Positions 16,899 through 28,600 are shown, numbered from the stretch's first letter. The stretch is DNA of 64,000 bases from Sutcliffiella horikoshii (GCA_001636495.1 KV440964.1:2620666-2684665), one strand, 5' to 3'. Numbers and translations are program-made. Notes: a model not told the origin generated them from the sequence alone.

Positions 16899-17546
16899 CT
16901 ACTGGACAGGGAGAACATACAATATGACAAAAAAGAAATGCAGGACTGTGCCACCTAATACAAATAGGTGCCATACCGCATGATGATAAGGGAAAGCGCG
17001 CCAAACATAAAAAATTGCGCCAACACTGTACACAACCCCTCCCAAAACAAGGAAAGCGATGCCGGTAGTACTAATCTTAGAAGTGATTTCTCCCCAACCA
17101 AAGATAGCGAGCCAGCCCATCAGCACATACAAAAGGGTGGAAGCAAAAACAAATCTTTTCACAAAGAAAACTTTGAACACAGTACCACCAATAGCCAATG
17201 CCCAAACAATCCCGAAAAGCGTCCAGCCCAAGACACCATCCATGACAATGAGCGTAATGGGAGTATAACTACCGGCGATGAAAAAGTAGATGGAGGAATG
17301 ATCTAGTATCTCAAAGACATTCTTGGCTTTTCCTTTTGGCAAGGCATGTAACAACGTGGAGGCGGTGTAGAGCAACAGCATAGTTACTCCATACACAATG
17401 AAAGTTAAAACATGAAGCGATGTGCCGTTGATGGCGGAAAAAACAATGAGCAAAACGAGTGCTGCAATACTTGTTAAAATACCGATACCATGTGTTATGG
17501 AGTTGGCGATTTCCTCCCCCTTTGAGAAGGTGTGTGTTTGAGCCAT
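16899..17546 (-). CDS. Hemolysin III/TrhA family membrane protein (YplQ-like)
   Basis: A 215-residue protein with seven hydrophobic segments and the conserved residues of the hemolysin III/progestin-adiponectin receptor family: NSITHGIG near 16-23, DHSSIYFFIAGSYTP near 84-98, and HHAVWHLFVLGG near the C-terminus. The conserved His and Asp residues bind a metal in the superfamily. Some bacterial members (TrhA) influence membrane energetics. Bacterial members are widespread and mostly uncharacterised. Single gene on the minus strand. Confidence 0.86.
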   Translation of the reverse strand: MAQTHTFSKGEEIANSITHGIGILTSIAALVLLIVFSAINGTSLHVLTFIVYGVTMLLLYTASTLLHALPKGKAKNVFEILDHSSIYFFIAGSYTPITLIVMDGVLGWTLFGIVWALAIGGTVFKVFFVKRFVFASTLLYVLMGWLAIFGWGEITSKISTTGIAFLVLGGVVYSVGAIFYVWRAFPYHHAVWHLFVLGGTVLHFFFVILYVLPVQ

Positions 17547-17626
17547 CTATTATCATCTCACTTTTATCATTTAATGAACTAAACTAATTACAACCATCAT
17601 ATCAATAATACTTACTTTTTGCCATT

Positions 17627-17675
17627 AAAAAAGCATGACAGGGAAGAGTGGTGCTTCCTTTGTCATGCTTTTTAA
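17627..17675 (-). terminator. Terminator after the AI-2E-type permease gene
   Basis: AAGCATGACA with an inner GGAAG/CTTCC pair against TGTCATGCTT. The T run lies on the minus strand. Confidence 0.82.
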
Positions 17676-17689
17676 GTATTAGCATTTTA

Positions 17690-18790
17690 TTATAACAGGG
17701 AATCTTCTGTTACTTTTACTTTTCTTAGCTTAATAAACCGTATAGTATGCAAAACAATCACTTTAGACACCGCATAGGTTGGTACAGCTAGAAGTAGTCC
17801 TAATAGGCCGGCAAACTTACTTGCAACCAAAAGTAATAGAATGATTGTCAATGGATGTACATCCAATTTTTTTCCCATTACTTGTGGTGAAATAAGATTG
17901 CTCTCGATTTGTTGCACAACGATGACGACAAGTAGTACCCAAAAAGCCATGATTGGTCTGTCAAAAAAGGCCACTACCACACTTGGAATCGTTCCAATGA
18001 ATGGACCGATGAAAGGGATGACATTGGTGAACATCGCTATCAAAGCAAGAACAAGTGAATATTCCAAGCCGATGATCAAGAACCCTATATAGATCAGTAC
18101 ACCTACAAACACACTCACTATGATTTGACCTTGGATATAAGAACTTAATGCGATATCCATGTCCTTTAATACATTTCTTCCTTCACGTTCATGCTGACGC
18201 GGGATGAATTTAATAACTTGATCAGGTAATCTTTCGCCATCCTTTAGCATATAGAATAGGACAAACGGAATGACAACAAGTAATATTAAAAAGCCTGTAA
18301 TAGCACTGATCACATTTACTACATTAGATCCAAATGCAGTCAGATAGGCATTTAAGTTATCGGCAATTTTTCCTGATATTTCTTCGAGAGAAAATCTTTC
18401 ATCCTGTTGGAATCTCGCTATATACTCATTTTCTTGAAGTTCTACAGTGAATTTCTGAATCTCATTAACAATTTTAGGCGTGTTTTCAACTAAACTGTTC
18501 ACCTGTTGTTGCAAAGTCGGGCCAAAAAGGAAAAGCAATAACGTAATTAATCCGATAAACATTAGGTAAATGCTCAATATCGCTAATGCCCTTGGAATAT
18601 AACGGGCAGCTAAATTCACTAAAGGTCTTAGCAAATAGTAGAGCACGCCTGCAAGAATGATCGGTGCAAAGAGTGTACTGATCATCACTGTGATAGGAGT
18701 GAAAATAAAATCAACCAGTGATGCCAAGAAAATAATTAATAGAATTACTATAATGCCATAGCCAATCCTGAACCACTTCGTTTGTGGCAT
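17690..18790 (-). CDS. AI-2E family (PerM/UPF0118) transporter
   Basis: A 366-residue membrane protein with about seven or eight hydrophobic segments and a long amphipathic stretch around residues 90-150 before GFLILLVVIPFVLFYML. The C-terminal NVIPFIGPFIGTIPSV, QQIESNLISPQVMG and HPLTIILLLL are signatures of the PerM/AI-2E exporter family. Members include Na+(Li+)/H+ antiporters and putative autoinducer exporters, so the substrate is open. The start is ATG at 18790 with AGGTG upstream. The in-frame ATG 15 bases earlier overlaps that site. Confidence 0.86.
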   Translation of the reverse strand: MPQTKWFRIGYGIIVILLIIFLASLVDFIFTPITVMISTLFAPIILAGVLYYLLRPLVNLAARYIPRALAILSIYLMFIGLITLLLFLFGPTLQQQVNSLVENTPKIVNEIQKFTVELQENEYIARFQQDERFSLEEISGKIADNLNAYLTAFGSNVVNVISAITGFLILLVVIPFVLFYMLKDGERLPDQVIKFIPRQHEREGRNVLKDMDIALSSYIQGQIIVSVFVGVLIYIGFLIIGLEYSLVLALIAMFTNVIPFIGPFIGTIPSVVVAFFDRPIMAFWVLLVVIVVQQIESNLISPQVMGKKLDVHPLTIILLLLVASKFAGLLGLLLAVPTYAVSKVIVLHTIRFIKLRKVKVTEDSLL

Positions 18791-18911
18791 TTTTCCACAC
18801 CTCATCTACTTGAAAATAAAATAATAATTCTACTATACATGAATTGCAGTTAAAAGGTAGCAATCACACTTCATTCATACGAAAAGAAAGGACTAAAGGT
18901 TTCATCATTTT

Positions 18912-18935
18912 AAAAAAGCCCTTTATAAAAAGGGC
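18912..18935 (-). terminator. Terminator after the ABC-F gene
   Basis: GCCCTTT and AAAGGGC arms, with a T run on the minus strand. Confidence 0.78.
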
Positions 18936-18943
18936 CATAAAAA

Positions 18944-20599
<1,656 letters not shown>

Positions 20600-20661
20600 T
20601 TATACCATTAAATGAGGAGGTTGCAAAAGATTCATTTACTTTAGAAGCATTATTTATGTAA

Positions 20662-20696
20662 AAAAAATGACCAGTCACCCATTTGACTGGTCATTT
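20662..20696 (-). terminator. Terminator after the cupredoxin gene
   Basis: AAATGACCAGTCA pairs with TGACTGGTCATTT, with eight T residues on the minus strand. Confidence 0.9.
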
Positions 20697-20710
20697 AGAA
20701 ATTATATCAA

Positions 20711-21163
20711 TTAATAAACGTATATATATGCCACCATTGGAGGGCTATGATGTCCGTTATGATGAGAATGGGTGGAACAGATTAGTTTGTACACCCCAGC
20801 CTCATTAAAACGAACATCAATTAATGTTTCTTCTCCCTTTTTTATAACTCCATTAATATCGGTTCCTTCAATTGAGTATGGATGTTCACTTCCATTTACT
20901 CCAAATATACTTAGTGTTACTTCTTTGCCTCTTGGAACGGTAATTGTACCAGGATCGAAGCGGTAGGCTTCAATTTCTGTTCCGTCTTCCAATTTCGTCT
21001 TAAATTCAGAAGTAATCATGTTAAAAACCAATTTTTCTTCTTCAGAAGGTTTGCCGGTAGTTGGGACTACCCCTTTATTAACAACATACCATCCGCCTAA
21101 TCCAGCAATTAAACACAGTGCAAACATAATTAGAAAGTTTTTTTTAATCACAAAAAATCTCAT
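20711..21163 (-). CDS. Membrane-anchored cupredoxin-domain protein
   Basis: A 150-residue protein with one N-terminal hydrophobic helix (about 9-28) and an extracytoplasmic cupredoxin domain. Likely type I copper ligands are His94 (SEHPYSI), Cys129 (LICST), His132 and Met143 (PPMVAY), in the usual order His...Cys...His...Met. Five further His residues lie between Cys and Met (THSHHNGHHS), more than the fold needs. It could carry electrons or bind copper at the cell surface. No oxidase genes are adjacent. GGGGTGG lies seven bases upstream of the ATG. Confidence 0.78.
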   Translation of the reverse strand: MRFFVIKKNFLIMFALCLIAGLGGWYVVNKGVVPTTGKPSEEEKLVFNMITSEFKTKLEDGTEIEAYRFDPGTITVPRGKEVTLSIFGVNGSEHPYSIEGTDINGVIKKGEETLIDVRFNEAGVYKLICSTHSHHNGHHSPPMVAYIYVY

Positions 21164-21320
21164 GTATACGCCACCCCTTCTTTTGCTTGTCTTCTAATTA
21201 GATGTGTATGCTGCGAAGGGGAGAGGGTTGTCTACTTTTTTAAATAGAGACGTTTTTTAATAACAATATTTTTTGTGGGACATACTAAAAAAAAATTAAT
21301 CTTGGGAGGGGCAAGTCTAA

Positions 21321-22307
21321 ATGGATAAGCAGTTGTCATCGTCTGAAATAGGTAATCTGTGGATGACGTATCAACAAAAAACGATGCTGGCGAGGCTTTT
21401 AGAGCACTTTCTTGCGAACAAACAAAATGAAGAAGTACATAATTTAGTACAAACCTATTACGATCAAGAAATTAATTTTATAAATGATTTAACGATGCTG
21501 TTTAACCAAGAAAATATTGTAGTACCTGTTGGATATGTCGAAAGCGATGTAAATCCGTACACGAAACCATTATACGACCAGTACTTTGCTGCGCTTTTTC
21601 TAAGAGTCATGATGAAAATAACCATTGGACTTAACGCCTTACATGTTAGTATGTCTTACCGACAAGACGTAACCGAATTATATAAAAAATTTCTGGATGT
21701 AGCGCAAAATACATATAACGAGTCTACTCAGTTTTTATTGAAAGATGGAGTGCTCACTCGTCCACCAATGATCCCAATGCCAGAAAAGGTGGAGTTTGTA
21801 AAAGGGGAAGGCTATATGGCAGGCTTAAATATATTTAGTGAAAAAAGGCCATTAAATGCGATTGAACTTTCCTTACTGTATCAGGGCATTGAAACCAATG
21901 TACTTGGTTTTCAATTGTTAAGGGGCTTTGAACAGGTCAGCAAAGACAAAGAAGTAAAAAAATATTTTGAAAAAGGAAAAGACCTCGCGAAACAAATAAT
22001 CGATACTTTCAGCGATACACTCCTAAAGAGTGATATTCAGCCACCGGTAGTTGCTTGGGGAAATCCCACCTTGTCAACAGAATCCCCTTATTCAGAGAAG
22101 CTCATGATGTACCTGACAAACTTTTTAAGCAGCTTTGGACTTACAAGTAATGCCCTAGGCACATCGTTCAGCCTTCGCTCGGATTTACCGGCAAAGATGA
22201 CATTAATTGCAAAAGATATATTTGATTTTGCCAAAGAAGGCGGAAAGTTGATGGTTAAGAACGGCTGGATGGAAGAACCACCGCAGTCATTGAAAAGCAC
22301 AAAATAA
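21321..22307 (+). CDS. DUF3231 family protein
   Basis: A 328-residue soluble, helical protein made of two related halves (about 1-160 and 165-328), each with a four-helix-like pattern. I recognise it as DUF3231, a Bacillaceae family distantly like ferritin-like/CotF coat proteins. Function is unknown. GGGAGGGG lies about 11 bases upstream of the ATG. Single gene with a bidirectional terminator. Confidence 0.75.
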   Translation: MDKQLSSSEIGNLWMTYQQKTMLARLLEHFLANKQNEEVHNLVQTYYDQEINFINDLTMLFNQENIVVPVGYVESDVNPYTKPLYDQYFAALFLRVMMKITIGLNALHVSMSYRQDVTELYKKFLDVAQNTYNESTQFLLKDGVLTRPPMIPMPEKVEFVKGEGYMAGLNIFSEKRPLNAIELSLLYQGIETNVLGFQLLRGFEQVSKDKEVKKYFEKGKDLAKQIIDTFSDTLLKSDIQPPVVAWGNPTLSTESPYSEKLMMYLTNFLSSFGLTSNALGTSFSLRSDLPAKMTLIAKDIFDFAKEGGKLMVKNGWMEEPPQSLKSTK

Positions 22308-22347
22308 AAAGACGAAGGCGTCCATATGTGGACGCCTTTCGTCATTT
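22306..22347. terminator. Bidirectional terminator between DUF3231 and DUF779 genes
   Basis: GACGAAGGCGTCCA pairs with TGGACGCCTTTCGTC, with A-rich and T-rich flanks. Confidence 0.88.
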
Positions 22348-22671
22348 TGGGAAAACTTTTGATCTGGTTAGGAAACGGACTCCTTCTGGACCTTCTAAGG
22401 AAAACATGCCACCCCTTCCAGGAACAACATCAATAATGAGCTGTGTATGCTTCCAATACTCGTACTGCTTTTTATTCATATAGAAGGGAGCACCGCCTAT
22501 TTCACCAAGAAGAACATCGGAATCTCCAATCATAAAGTCTTCTTTTGGATAACACATAGGGGAGCTGCCATCGCAGCAACCCCCAGATTGATGGAAGAGT
22601 ACAGGTCCGTGTTTACCTACAAGCTTTTCAATTAATTCAAGGGCAGAATCGGTAGCCAGTACTTTTTCCAT
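22342..22671 (-). CDS. DUF779 protein, partner of aldehyde dehydrogenase
   Basis: A 109-residue soluble protein with HQSGGCCDGSSPMCY (about 27-41), the cysteine-rich core of DUF779. Genes of this family usually follow an aldehyde dehydrogenase gene, as here: the stop of the dehydrogenase and this ATG are one base apart, so the pair is translationally coupled. The role is not established. The conserved cysteines suggest a metal-binding or redox helper. Confidence 0.82.
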   Translation of the reverse strand: MEKVLATDSALELIEKLVGKHGPVLFHQSGGCCDGSSPMCYPKEDFMIGDSDVLLGEIGGAPFYMNKKQYEYWKHTQLIIDVVPGRGGMFSLEGPEGVRFLTRSKVFPK

Positions 22672-22672
22672 A

Positions 22673-24193
22673 TTAAAAGAATCCTAATTTCTTTGGACTA
22701 TAGCTTACAAGTAAGTTCTTCGTTTGCTGGTAGTGGGAAAGCATCATTTTGTGATTTTCGCGTCCAATCCCACTCATCTTATATCCGCCAAATGCCGCAT
22801 TTGCAGGGTAAGCGTGGTAGCAGTTAGTCCATACACGACCTGCTTCAATTTGACGACCGAAACGATATGCAGTGTTCACATCTCTCGTCCAAACGCCTGC
22901 TCCAAGTCCATATAAAGAATTATTGGCAATTTCCAATGCTTCTTCAGGCGTTTTAAAGGTGGTGACTGAAACAACCGGTCCAAAGATTTCCTCCTGGAAA
23001 ATCCTCATTTTGTTATCTCCTTTGAAAACGGTAGGCTTTACATAATAGCCGCTAGCAAGATCGCCCTCAAGCATGTTACGTTCTCCACCAGCAAGTAGTT
23101 CTGCACCTTCCTCTTTTCCGATCTCCAGGTAGGAAAGGATTTTTTCCATCTGTTCGGAGGAGGCTTGTGCACCAATCATTGTCTCGGTATCAAGTGGATT
23201 CCCTTGTTTAATCTGTGATACCCGTTCAAGGGCACGTTCCATGAATTTATCATAGATGGATTCATGGATGAGGGCACGGGAAGGGCAAGTACATACTTCT
23301 CCCTGGTTCAAAGCAAACATGACAAAACCTTCCACCGCTTTATCAAAGAAATCATCATCTTGGGCCATGACATCCTCAAAGAAGATGTTAGGGGATTTTC
23401 CGCCTAGCTCCAACGTTACTGGAATGATGTTTTGCGATGCATATTGCATGATCAGGCGACCTGTTGTCGTTTCACCAGTAAAAGCAATCTTTGCGATCCT
23501 ATCACTGGATGCAAGTGGCTTTCCTGCTTCCACCCCAAAGCCGTTAACAATGTTTAATACACCTGGAGGCAAAAGATCGGATATAAGTTCTGTCAGCACC
23601 ATGATGGAAGCAGGTGTCTGCTCAGCAGGTTTCAAAACGACACAGTTACCGGCTGCCAGAGCAGGGGCAAGCTTCCAAGTGGCCATTAGCAATGGAAAGT
23701 TCCAAGGAATGATTTGGCCGACTACCCCAAGCGGTTCGTGGAAGTGGTAGGCAATCGTATCGTTATCAATTTCGCCTAGGGAACCTTCTTGGGATCTGAT
23801 ACATCCTGCAAAATAGCGGAAATGATCCACAGCCAATGGAAGATCAGCTGCCATTGTTTCACGAACTGGTTTACCATTTTCCCATGTTTCCGCTACCGCT
23901 AGCATTTCGAGATTCTCTTCCATTCGATCTGCAATTTTATTTAATATATTGGCTCTTTCTGCCACAGAAGTCTGGCCCCATGCTGTTTTGGCCTTGTGTG
24001 CAGCGTCGAGTGCTAATTCGATATCTTCTGAAGTGGATCTTGCCACCTCGCAAAATACATTTCCAGTTACAGGAGTGACATTTTCAAAATATTCACCTTT
24101 AACTGGAGCGACCCATTCTCCGCCTATAAAGTTGTCATAACGACTTTTAAAAGAGACTTTTGAATCTTTCTCACCCGGATTAGCATAAATCAT
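22673..24193 (-). CDS. NAD-dependent aldehyde dehydrogenase (acetaldehyde type)
   Basis: A 506-residue aldehyde dehydrogenase. The general base lies in LELGGKSPN (about 265) and the nucleophile in GEVCTCPSR (about 300). Length, the VCTCPSR motif and the following DUF779 gene place it with the AldB/ExaC/AcoD group that oxidises acetaldehyde and similar short aldehydes, for example during ethanol or acetoin use. GGAGGAATTTTC precedes the ATG. The upstream region has a cre-like site and an inverted repeat, so catabolite control is plausible. Confidence 0.87.
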   Translation of the reverse strand: MIYANPGEKDSKVSFKSRYDNFIGGEWVAPVKGEYFENVTPVTGNVFCEVARSTSEDIELALDAAHKAKTAWGQTSVAERANILNKIADRMEENLEMLAVAETWENGKPVRETMAADLPLAVDHFRYFAGCIRSQEGSLGEIDNDTIAYHFHEPLGVVGQIIPWNFPLLMATWKLAPALAAGNCVVLKPAEQTPASIMVLTELISDLLPPGVLNIVNGFGVEAGKPLASSDRIAKIAFTGETTTGRLIMQYASQNIIPVTLELGGKSPNIFFEDVMAQDDDFFDKAVEGFVMFALNQGEVCTCPSRALIHESIYDKFMERALERVSQIKQGNPLDTETMIGAQASSEQMEKILSYLEIGKEEGAELLAGGERNMLEGDLASGYYVKPTVFKGDNKMRIFQEEIFGPVVSVTTFKTPEEALEIANNSLYGLGAGVWTRDVNTAYRFGRQIEAGRVWTNCYHAYPANAAFGGYKMSGIGRENHKMMLSHYQQTKNLLVSYSPKKLGFF

Positions 24194-24226
24194 GAAAATT
24201 CCTCCTTCAATAAATTAATAGATTGT

Positions 24227-24344
24227 TAACCAACTATGTAAGCGCGTTCAAAGAGCTACAAAAAAAGAAAGAGGTTAGACAACCTATTGTAAGGTAAATT
24301 TTAAACATTCAGATAATAAAACGCAAGTAATATGTAGTTGGTTA
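24227..24344. promoter_or_regulatory. Operator-like repeats and cre-like site upstream of the aldehyde dehydrogenase gene
   Basis: TAACCAACTATGTA (24227-24240) and TATGTAGTTGGTTA (24331-24344) are inverted copies differing at two positions, and GGTTAGACAACC (24273-24284) between them uses the same GGTTA half-site. TGTAAGCGCGTTCA (24237-24250) differs from the CcpA cre consensus at about one position. No matching regulator gene is adjacent. Confidence 0.4.
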
Positions 24345-24496
24345 GAGAAAATAAGGGATATTAGTTTGGTTGCAGAGCCTGATATATTCAGTTAAAATGA
24401 AGGGGTCCTTTTAAGCATCCATGTTTCAAACTCCTTCTATCATTCTACTTCTTATAAAACTTCATCCATTTCATTCCCATAAAACGAGGTGTATTC

Positions 24497-26635
24497 ATGT
24501 ACGAACAAGGTAAAACTCTATTGCAAGAATATTATGGATATCAAGATTTCCGGCCAGGACAAAAGCAGATTATTTCCAGCATTTTGGACCAGTCCAATAC
24601 TTTGGGAGTGATGCCCACAGGAGGGGGGAAATCGATATGCTATCAAATTCCCGCACTTTTATTCGAAGGCTTGACGATTGTAATTTCACCTTTGATTTCA
24701 TTAATGAAAGACCAAGTAGATTCATTAATAGATTTAGGAATTAAGGCTACATATATCAATAGCTCTTTAGATGGAGTGGAGATAAGAGAAAGAATGGAAA
24801 GGGTGGAAGCGGGAAAGGTTAAACTGCTTTATCTTGCACCAGAAAGATTGGAATCCTACGATTTTAAAAACGTCCTATCTACCATAGACGTTTCCATGGT
24901 GGCTATTGATGAAGCCCATTGTATGTCACAATGGGGCCATGATTTCAGGCCAAGCTACAGGGAAGTGGGAACGTTTGTAAGGAAGATTCCAGGCAGGCCG
25001 ATTGTCACTGCTTTCACTGCAACGGCAACGGGACAGGTGATAGCAGATATCCAATCTGTGTTAGGCATTGCATCCGAGAACACTTTTATTACCGGTTTTT
25101 CTCGCGAGAACCTTAGCTTTTCTGTGCTGCGTGGTCAAAATAAATTCACCTATCTAGAAAGGTTTCTTAAATCAAATAAAGAAGAATCGGGTATCATCTA
25201 TGCAACTACCAGAAAAGAGGTAGATCAGATTCACTCTACCTTGAATAAAAAAGGCTTTCAGATTGGCAAGTACCATGCCGGACTATCAGAGGATGAGAGA
25301 AAGACATACCAGGAGGACTTCCTTTACGACCGACTTAAACTAATGGTTGCGACAAATGCTTTCGGTATGGGTATCGACAAATCTAATGTGCGATTTGTTA
25401 TTCATTACAACATGCCTAAAAATGTGGAATCGTATTATCAGGAAGCGGGACGTGCTGGAAGGGATGGAGAAGAGAGTGAATGCGTACTCTTATTCAATGC
25501 CCGCGATATTCAGATTCAAAAGTTCTTAATTGAGGAAAGTGTTCGGTCTCCTGAGCGAAAGATGCAGGAATATCAAAAGCTTCAAGCAATGATGGATTAT
25601 TGTTATACTCAACGCTGTCTACAGGGCTATATTGTACGTTATTTCGGACAGGAAACAGATGTAATGTGCGGAAAATGCAGCAATTGCTCTCAGGAGTTCA
25701 TAGAACAGGATATCACACTGGAAGCTCAGAAAATTTTCAGTTGTATCCACAGGATGAACGAAAGGTTCGGTGCATCCTTGATAGCAAAAGTTCTGAAGGG
25801 ATCTAAGGAAAAGCGCATTCAACAGTTTCGTTTTGACCAATTGCCAACTTATGGCTTAATGAAATCCTATACGGAAAAAGAATTGGTCGATTTAATCAAT
25901 ATCCTGATTGCAGAAGGATATTTGGTATTAACCGAAGGGCAATACCCTATTGTCAAGCTTGGTGTACGGGCAGTTCCGGTTCTCAAAGGACAGGAAAAGG
26001 TCCTATTCAAAATGAAAGAACAAGTGAAATCCATTGTAGAAGACGATGAGCTGTTTGAACGCTTAAGGGGCTTACGAAAAGATTTAGCGAAGCAGGAGAA
26101 AGTCCCTCCATACGTTATTTTCCCTGACAGTACGTTAAAGGAAATGAGCAAGCACGTCCCACAAGATGAAGCTGCCATGCTTGAAATAAAAGGGGTAGGC
26201 GTGTTGAAATATGAAAAATACGGGAATTTGTTCTTGAAGGAGATCATTAGCTTTTCTGATCCTGATCGAGTAATAGAGACGGTACCAACCCGTCCAGCCT
26301 CCATCAGACGAGCTGCTGAATTAACCCCTGATGATGGAGAATCGAGCCATATGTTTTCATATAGGCTATTTAAAGAGGGCATGTCTCTGAAGGATATAGC
26401 CAAGGGAAGGGATATGAGTCTTATCACCATTCAAAACCATCTCTTTAAATGCTCTTCAGATGAAGAGGTTGATGTAGATTGGGATGAGTTCATTCCATCT
26501 GAACACGAAAACGAGATTGTCAAAGTCATTGAAGAAATAGGCACAGAAAAATTGAAACCCATTAAGGAAAACCTACATGAAACTGTAGACTATATGGCCA
26601 TTAAAGCGGTAATGGTCAAGCATGGGTTGATTTAG
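24497..26635 (+). CDS. recQ: ATP-dependent DNA helicase RecQ
   Basis: A 712-residue 3'-5' SF2 DNA helicase used in recombination repair. PTGGGKS (about 36-42) is Walker A, IDEAHCMSQWGHDFRP is the DEAH motif with the RecQ aromatic loop, and NAFGMGIDK and QEAGRAGRDG are motifs V and VI. The zinc module is formed by Cys residues in CYTQRC and CGKCSNC. A winged-helix and an HRDC domain (about 510-590) follow, and a C-terminal helix-turn-helix extension (about 615-712) explains the extra length over E. coli RecQ. It is divergent from the aldehyde dehydrogenase gene. Confidence 0.93.
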   Translation: MYEQGKTLLQEYYGYQDFRPGQKQIISSILDQSNTLGVMPTGGGKSICYQIPALLFEGLTIVISPLISLMKDQVDSLIDLGIKATYINSSLDGVEIRERMERVEAGKVKLLYLAPERLESYDFKNVLSTIDVSMVAIDEAHCMSQWGHDFRPSYREVGTFVRKIPGRPIVTAFTATATGQVIADIQSVLGIASENTFITGFSRENLSFSVLRGQNKFTYLERFLKSNKEESGIIYATTRKEVDQIHSTLNKKGFQIGKYHAGLSEDERKTYQEDFLYDRLKLMVATNAFGMGIDKSNVRFVIHYNMPKNVESYYQEAGRAGRDGEESECVLLFNARDIQIQKFLIEESVRSPERKMQEYQKLQAMMDYCYTQRCLQGYIVRYFGQETDVMCGKCSNCSQEFIEQDITLEAQKIFSCIHRMNERFGASLIAKVLKGSKEKRIQQFRFDQLPTYGLMKSYTEKELVDLINILIAEGYLVLTEGQYPIVKLGVRAVPVLKGQEKVLFKMKEQVKSIVEDDELFERLRGLRKDLAKQEKVPPYVIFPDSTLKEMSKHVPQDEAAMLEIKGVGVLKYEKYGNLFLKEIISFSDPDRVIETVPTRPASIRRAAELTPDDGESSHMFSYRLFKEGMSLKDIAKGRDMSLITIQNHLFKCSSDEEVDVDWDEFIPSEHENEIVKVIEEIGTEKLKPIKENLHETVDYMAIKAVMVKHGLI

Positions 26636-26715
26636 AGGTTTTGCTTTCATGTTTAATTTTTTCAAAGCAGGGAATATCAAACCTATAAATAAAATCAACA
26701 ATCAGGAGGCGTTTC

Positions 26716-26988
26716 ATGATGAATGCACGTCAACTAAAAAAACCGTTATTAATAGCAGGGGCAGCCAGCCTGACAAGCGCAGGGTTGCTTGCATATAAGC
26801 CTTATAGGGAGAAATTCCTTCAATATTCAAAACGAATAAAAAATAAAGTCATTCCACTGAAGTTTAGAAATACAGATCTTCCAATAGAAAAGGCCGGGAA
26901 CCCTGATCCAGAAGATATCCAGGATAACAACATGGTAAGTGAGGGTGCTCAGTATTCGGTAGATTATTATAACAAAAAGATGCAATAA
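26716..26988 (+). CDS. Small membrane-anchored protein of unknown function
   Basis: A 90-residue protein with a basic start, one hydrophobic segment (about 10-26), a Lys/Arg-rich stretch (RKEK-type, about 30-50) and an acidic tail. AGGAGGCG lies upstream of the first of two adjacent ATG codons. I do not recognise a family. It follows recQ by 80 bases and may be cotranscribed. Confidence 0.65.
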   Translation: MMNARQLKKPLLIAGAASLTSAGLLAYKPYREKFLQYSKRIKNKVIPLKFRNTDLPIEKAGNPDPEDIQDNNMVSEGAQYSVDYYNKKMQ

Positions 26989-27025
26989 AAAAAGAGGCGC
27001 ACCGATTCCGGCGCGCCTCTTTTCA
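26989..27025. terminator. Bidirectional terminator between convergent genes
   Basis: AAAAGAGGCGC and GCGCCTCTTTT arms with A and T flanks. Confidence 0.87.
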
Positions 27026-27070
27026 TGTTTTCCATAATAGGGAGTGGAGGAATTTTTAATACCCTAATCT

Positions 27071-28600
27071 TTAAACGAAGAATATTGCGTATGCCACTCC
27101 AATTACTCCGATTAATGCAAAAGAATAAACCGGTTTAATCGGCATTTCTCCATTATTCTCCATCGCTTTTCCGAACATGAAGAACACAAGCGGATGAACT
27201 AAAAATGGCATGGAGAAAATGAATGGAATCAAGGCAGCAGCTTCTGCTCCGAACATATCACCTTGAATTGCAGCGAATAATCCAAAGTGAGAAATAGCGG
27301 ACGATTGCGCCATCGCAGCATAATCAATCGGCATGGTACTTAAGCTCAACAATGCTAATCCACCGAATACTGCACACATTTGCCAACCGAAAGAAAATTG
27401 CATCAATGCCTTCACTTCTTTTTTATCTTCACCATTGGATTTTCTAAGGTTGATTAAAGCAAGAACCGTTAAACCAACTCCGACAGCAACAATCAACAGG
27501 GAAGGAAACACCCAAAGGCTCCCACGTTCAGCGCTGATTGCTAGCACAGAAAATACAAAAATATGTCCAAAGAACGGGATGTTGATCATAATAGGAGCAC
27601 GTTGTGCAGCAGTCTTACCAAAGTCACCAGCTGTACATGCACCAGTCAACCCGGAATGGGAAAGGGATCCTGCCATACCAGGAGCAAGATTCCGCGCGTT
27701 AGCGGTTCTTGCAAAGAACATAATCAAAGCAATCCCACCAAACATCCAGAACAGTTGACCGAAGAATCCATAAGCAAGTACGGCATTCATCCCTTCAATA
27801 GCAAAGGCATCACCGATACGAGATCCGCCTACCATGAAGTTTGCGGCTAACACAATCGGGATACCGGCCACAAGAAGCGCTCGGATGGTTGGCCCAAAAC
27901 TCCAATTATAAAAGATTGCTCCTAAAGCTGCAGCAATCATCATGGCAAAGAATATCTGTGGTAAAGCAATTACAGGTTTAATGGTCATTGCAATGTGATA
28001 GGATATGACTAGCAGAATGATTATCGCAATCATTTCAACCAGCCCTTTTTTCATATATTGATGCTTGTTCGTTATTTTTGCTTTATTGTCTATGAAAAGA
28101 ATGGAACCAATAATCCCAATATATGCTATCAAAGGGTACACACCGTCAAATATACCGGTACCGTCTGAAAGAATCATTCGCGTTATCCCTTCAAGACCAA
28201 ACAAAAGGAAGAAGGCACGTACAATAAAAAATAATTGTGTTCTTGAAGTTCCAAGAAAAGTTTCTTCATCGTAAACTACTACAGTATCTTCTACAGCTAA
28301 CTCTTTATTGCCAAGTATTTTCCTTAACTCTTGTCCACCGACGAAAAAAGATACGGTTAACGCGATAATGGTCGTTCTGGCCATTAGATCAACGAATGGG
28401 AACTCCACTAATCCTGGGGTAGCAACTCCTGTAGAAACAAGCAGATAACCCATACCAAGTCCTAGAATGACAATAATTAAGATGGGAGAAAATCGTGTTC
28501 CTGCGACCACCATTCTTGAAATCAATACCATGGGTATGAGGAAAAAGAGTATTAACCAAAACTGGTTCAATAACTCCATATTTGAAAATTGCTCTAACAT
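27071..28600 (-). CDS. Multi-pass membrane protein, probable transporter of unknown substrate
   Basis: A 509-residue protein with about twelve hydrophobic segments. One soluble loop (about residues 90-120, ELRKILGNKELAVEDTVVVY) lies after the third, and a conserved-looking polar stretch SHSGLTGACTAGDFGKTAAQR (quoted in part, about 315-335) sits between helices and could line a transport path. It has the look of a secondary transporter, possibly related to sodium/glutamate symporters, but I cannot place it in a named family with confidence. AGGAG lies twelve bases upstream of the ATG. Single gene, divergent from msrA. Confidence 0.6.
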   Translation of the reverse strand: MLEQFSNMELLNQFWLILFFLIPMVLISRMVVAGTRFSPILIIVILGLGMGYLLVSTGVATPGLVEFPFVDLMARTTIIALTVSFFVGGQELRKILGNKELAVEDTVVVYDEETFLGTSRTQLFFIVRAFFLLFGLEGITRMILSDGTGIFDGVYPLIAYIGIIGSILFIDNKAKITNKHQYMKKGLVEMIAIIILLVISYHIAMTIKPVIALPQIFFAMMIAAALGAIFYNWSFGPTIRALLVAGIPIVLAANFMVGGSRIGDAFAIEGMNAVLAYGFFGQLFWMFGGIALIMFFARTANARNLAPGMAGSLSHSGLTGACTAGDFGKTAAQRAPIMINIPFFGHIFVFSVLAISAERGSLWVFPSLLIVAVGVGLTVLALINLRKSNGEDKKEVKALMQFSFGWQMCAVFGGLALLSLSTMPIDYAAMAQSSAISHFGLFAAIQGDMFGAEAAALIPFIFSMPFLVHPLVFFMFGKAMENNGEMPIKPVYSFALIGVIGVAYAIFFV

